This document shows, one piece after another, positions 21,598 through 23,326 of a stretch of 23,326 nucleotides of DNA. The DNA is from Frankiales bacterium (GTDB lineage Bacteria; Actinomycetota; Actinomycetes; Mycobacteriales; SCTD01), in the NCBI GenBank assembly GCA_025464795.1, contig JAODNB010000254.1, positions 1-23,326 of the forward strand, in the 5' to 3' direction. The notes beneath the pieces were generated by a model that saw only the letters and a list, made by a program, of their open reading frames with translations, was not told where the DNA came from and searched no databases. Position 1 is the stretch's first letter; each line of letters opens with the position of its first letter. A program made the translations under genes and the position numbers.

Positions 21598-22416
21598 TCA
21601 GGCCTGGCCGACCTTGAAGCGCGCGAAGCGAACGACCGAGACGCCGGCCTCCTCGAGCACCTTGCCGACGGTCTTCTTGCTGTCCTTGGCGAACGACTGC
21701 TCGACGAGGACGTTGTCCTTGAAGAAGCCGGTCACCCGACCCTCGACGATCTTGTCGAGGGCAGCCTCGGGCTTGCCCTCCTCGATCGCGGTGGCGCGAG
21801 CGATCTCGCGCTCCTTGGCGACGAGGTCGGCGGGCACCTCGTCCCGGGTGACGAACTGCGGAGGCAGCGCCGTGATGTGCTGGGCGATGTCCTTCGCGAG
21901 GTCGGCGTTCTCGGCCGTGAGCTCGATGAGGACACCGACCTGCGGCGGCAGGTCCGGGCTCGTCTTGTGCAGGTAGACGCCGACGTAGGCGCCCTCGAAG
22001 CTGACGACGCGACGGACCTCGATCTTCTCCGCGAGCAGGGCGCCGGCGTCGTCGATGACCTCCTGCAGCTTCTTGCCGTCGACCACGATCTCGTCAGCGC
22101 TGTTGGCGCCTTGCGCCGCGCCGACGACGGTCTCCGCCAAGGCGATGAAGGTCGGGTTCTTGGCGACGAAGTCGGTCTCGCAGTTGATCTCGAGCAGCAC
22201 GCCCTTGGACGTGCCGTCGAGCTTCGCGGCGACGAGGCCGTTGCTGGCCGCGCGGCCCTCGCGCTTGGCGACGCCCTTGAGGCCCTTGATCCGCAGGAAC
22301 TCGAGCGCCTTGTCGTACTCGCCGTCCGACTCGACCAGGGCGTTCTTGCAGTCGGTCATGCCGGCGCCGGTGGCCTCGCGGAGCTTCTTGATGTCCGCGA
22401 CAGAAACGTTGCTCAT
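21598..22416 (-). CDS. tsf: Translation elongation factor Ts
   Basis: Guanine nucleotide exchange factor that regenerates EF-Tu-GTP. The 272-residue length fits the actinobacterial form. The N-terminal UBA-like domain is VADIKKLREATGAGMTDCKNALVESDGEYDKALEFLRIKG, and the core has the hallmark EINCETDFVAKN (TDFVAKN at 81-87, EF-Tu contact). The C-terminal part includes VGVLIELTAEN, DIAQHITALPPQFV and the final LEEAGVSVVRFARFKVGQA. ATG 22416 is preceded by AGAGG at a spacing of eight. It lies 11 bases after rpsB, and the two form the standard rpsB-tsf operon closed by a strong hairpin. Confidence 0.97.
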   Translation of the reverse strand: MSNVSVADIKKLREATGAGMTDCKNALVESDGEYDKALEFLRIKGLKGVAKREGRAASNGLVAAKLDGTSKGVLLEINCETDFVAKNPTFIALAETVVGAAQGANSADEIVVDGKKLQEVIDDAGALLAEKIEVRRVVSFEGAYVGVYLHKTSPDLPPQVGVLIELTAENADLAKDIAQHITALPPQFVTRDEVPADLVAKEREIARATAIEEGKPEAALDKIVEGRVTGFFKDNVLVEQSFAKDSKKTVGKVLEEAGVSVVRFARFKVGQA

Positions 22417-22427
22417 GGAAGTGCCTC

Positions 22428-23309
22428 TCAGGCGGTGGGGGCGTCGGCCGCGGGGGCTTCGGCGACGGCGGGGGCCTCAGCCACAGGAGCGGCCGTCGTG
22501 ACATCGGGAGCGGCAGGAGCGTCACCGGTGAGGAGGGCCTCCTCCCAAGCGGGGAGCGGCTCGTCGGCACCGAGGACACCGGGCTCGGGCTTGGAGTCGG
22601 CGCCGGCGTTGGCCTGGGCACCGGCACGGGCCATGAGCCCCTCAGCGACGGCGTCGGCGATGACGCGGGTCAGCGTGGCGATGCTCCGGATCGCGTCGTC
22701 GTTGCCGGGGATCTTGTAGTCGACGACATCGGGGTCGCAGTTGGTGTCGAGGATCGCGACCACAGGGATCTTGAGCTTGCGGGCCTCGTTGACGGCCAGG
22801 TGCTCCTTGTTCGTGTCGACGATCCACACCGCAGACGGCGTACGGGTCATCTCGCGGATGCCGCCGAGGGTCCGCTGCAGCTTGATGCGCTCGCGGGTGA
22901 GGACGAGGGCTTCCTTCTTCGTCAGCACGGTGGCGCCACCGGTCTGCTCGATGAGCTCGAGCTCCTTGAGGCGCTGCAGCCGCTTGTAGACGGTCTGGAA
23001 GTTGGTGAGCATCCCGCCGAGCCAGCGCTCGGTGACGTAGGGCATGCCGACGCGCCCCGCATGCTCGGCGATCGACTCCTGCGCCTGGCGCTTCGTGCCG
23101 ATGAACATGATCGTGCCGCCGTGCGCGACGGTCTCCTTGACGAAGTCGTAGGCACGGTCGATGTACCCCAGCGACTGCTGGAGGTCGATGATGTAGATGC
23201 CGTTGCGCTCGGTGAAGATGAAGCGCTTCATCTTCGGGTTCCAGCGCTTGGTCTGGTGACCGAAGTGGGCGCCGCTCTCGAGGAGCTGGCGCATGCTGAC
23301 GACAGCCAT
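22428..23309 (-). CDS. rpsB: 30S ribosomal protein S2
   Basis: Small-subunit ribosomal protein of 293 residues. The conserved N-terminus is MAVVSMRQLLESGAHFGHQTKRWNPKMKRFIFTERNGIYIIDLQQ. Further blocks are GTIMFIGTKRQAQESI, RWLGGMLTNFQTV, PSAVWIVDTNKEHLAVNEARKLKIPVVAILDTNCDPD and IPGNDDAIRSI. The last 60 or so residues form a low-complexity Ala/Pro/Glu-rich tail (ending APVAEAPAVAEAPAADAPTA), longer than in most S2 proteins but common in actinobacteria. ATG 23309 has AAAGGA eight bases upstream (complement region 23312-23321). The promoter lies outside the window. Confidence 0.97.
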   Translation of the reverse strand: MAVVSMRQLLESGAHFGHQTKRWNPKMKRFIFTERNGIYIIDLQQSLGYIDRAYDFVKETVAHGGTIMFIGTKRQAQESIAEHAGRVGMPYVTERWLGGMLTNFQTVYKRLQRLKELELIEQTGGATVLTKKEALVLTRERIKLQRTLGGIREMTRTPSAVWIVDTNKEHLAVNEARKLKIPVVAILDTNCDPDVVDYKIPGNDDAIRSIATLTRVIADAVAEGLMARAGAQANAGADSKPEPGVLGADEPLPAWEEALLTGDAPAAPDVTTAAPVAEAPAVAEAPAADAPTA

Positions 23310-23326
23310 GCGATTTCCTTTGTCCG

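Noticed and set aside
20974..22719. A 581-codon plus-strand open frame opposite pyrH, tsf and rpsB.
   Set aside because: Asp/Leu/Val/Arg-biased shadow of highly conserved minus-strand genes; it even runs through the perfect hairpin at 21547-21584. No domain recognised.
1..23326. rRNA, tRNA, insertion sequence or prophage genes.
   Set aside because: No cloverleaf with a CCA end, rRNA-like segment, transposase, integrase or terminal inverted repeats were recognised by eye; a tRNAscan and IS search would be decisive.

Overview
The window is chromosomal DNA from a high-GC Gram-positive bacterium (Actinomycetota). The evidence is the strong G/C bias at third codon positions, frequent GTG starts, the DUF3017-mdh pair, a monomeric NADP-dependent isocitrate dehydrogenase, a DUF222/HNH (13E12-type) gene with an actinobacterial LexA-box-like sequence, and the core order rpsB-tsf-pyrH-frr-cdsA-rlmN ... 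dxr-rseP-ispG-GNAT. The Nocardioidaceae/Propionibacteriales are a plausible home, but this is inference from gene content and no phylogeny was run. No rRNA, tRNA, CRISPR array or complete insertion sequence was found.

Layout. Positions 1-5741 (+ strand): the C-terminal end of a DUF3017 membrane protein, two TCA-cycle genes overlapping by one base (mdh, monomeric icd), a CNNM/CorC-type membrane protein, and a tandem pair of DUF2505 genes. Positions 5742-7224: a DUF222-HNH gene whose probable leaderless promoter is overlapped by a LexA-box-like palindrome, followed by a strong hairpin. Positions 7282-9537: a three-gene cell-surface module. Two secreted WxL-like proteins flank a membrane-anchored DUF916 (WxL-interacting-protein-like) protein. 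Positions 9693-12219 (- strand): an aldehyde dehydrogenase of unknown substrate and a DUF4081-GNAT acetyltransferase. Positions 12308-15905 (- strand): dxr-rseP-ispG, joined by two four-base GTGA overlaps; two of these are MEP isoprenoid-pathway enzymes and one is the site-2 protease. Positions 15947-18243: an accessory insertion with a small ABM-domain monooxygenase and a Baeyer-Villiger/HAPMO-type flavin monooxygenase, preceded by two tandem near-identical palindromes. Positions 18289-23309 (- strand): rlmN, cdsA, frr, pyrH, then an 18-bp perfect hairpin, then tsf and rpsB.

How the parts fit. The right-hand half is housekeeping: translation (S2, EF-Ts, ribosome recycling, rRNA methylation), UMP kinase, phospholipid and isoprenoid precursor synthesis, and envelope proteolysis. 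The accessory content lies in the WxL-like/DUF916 module, the HNH gene and the monooxygenase insertion. The less-described signals are the WxL-like trio with shared upstream motifs, the twin 16-bp palindromes centred 20 bp apart upstream of the flavin monooxygenase, the LexA-like site sitting on a leaderless promoter, and a 23-bp in-register duplication across the ispG stop codon.
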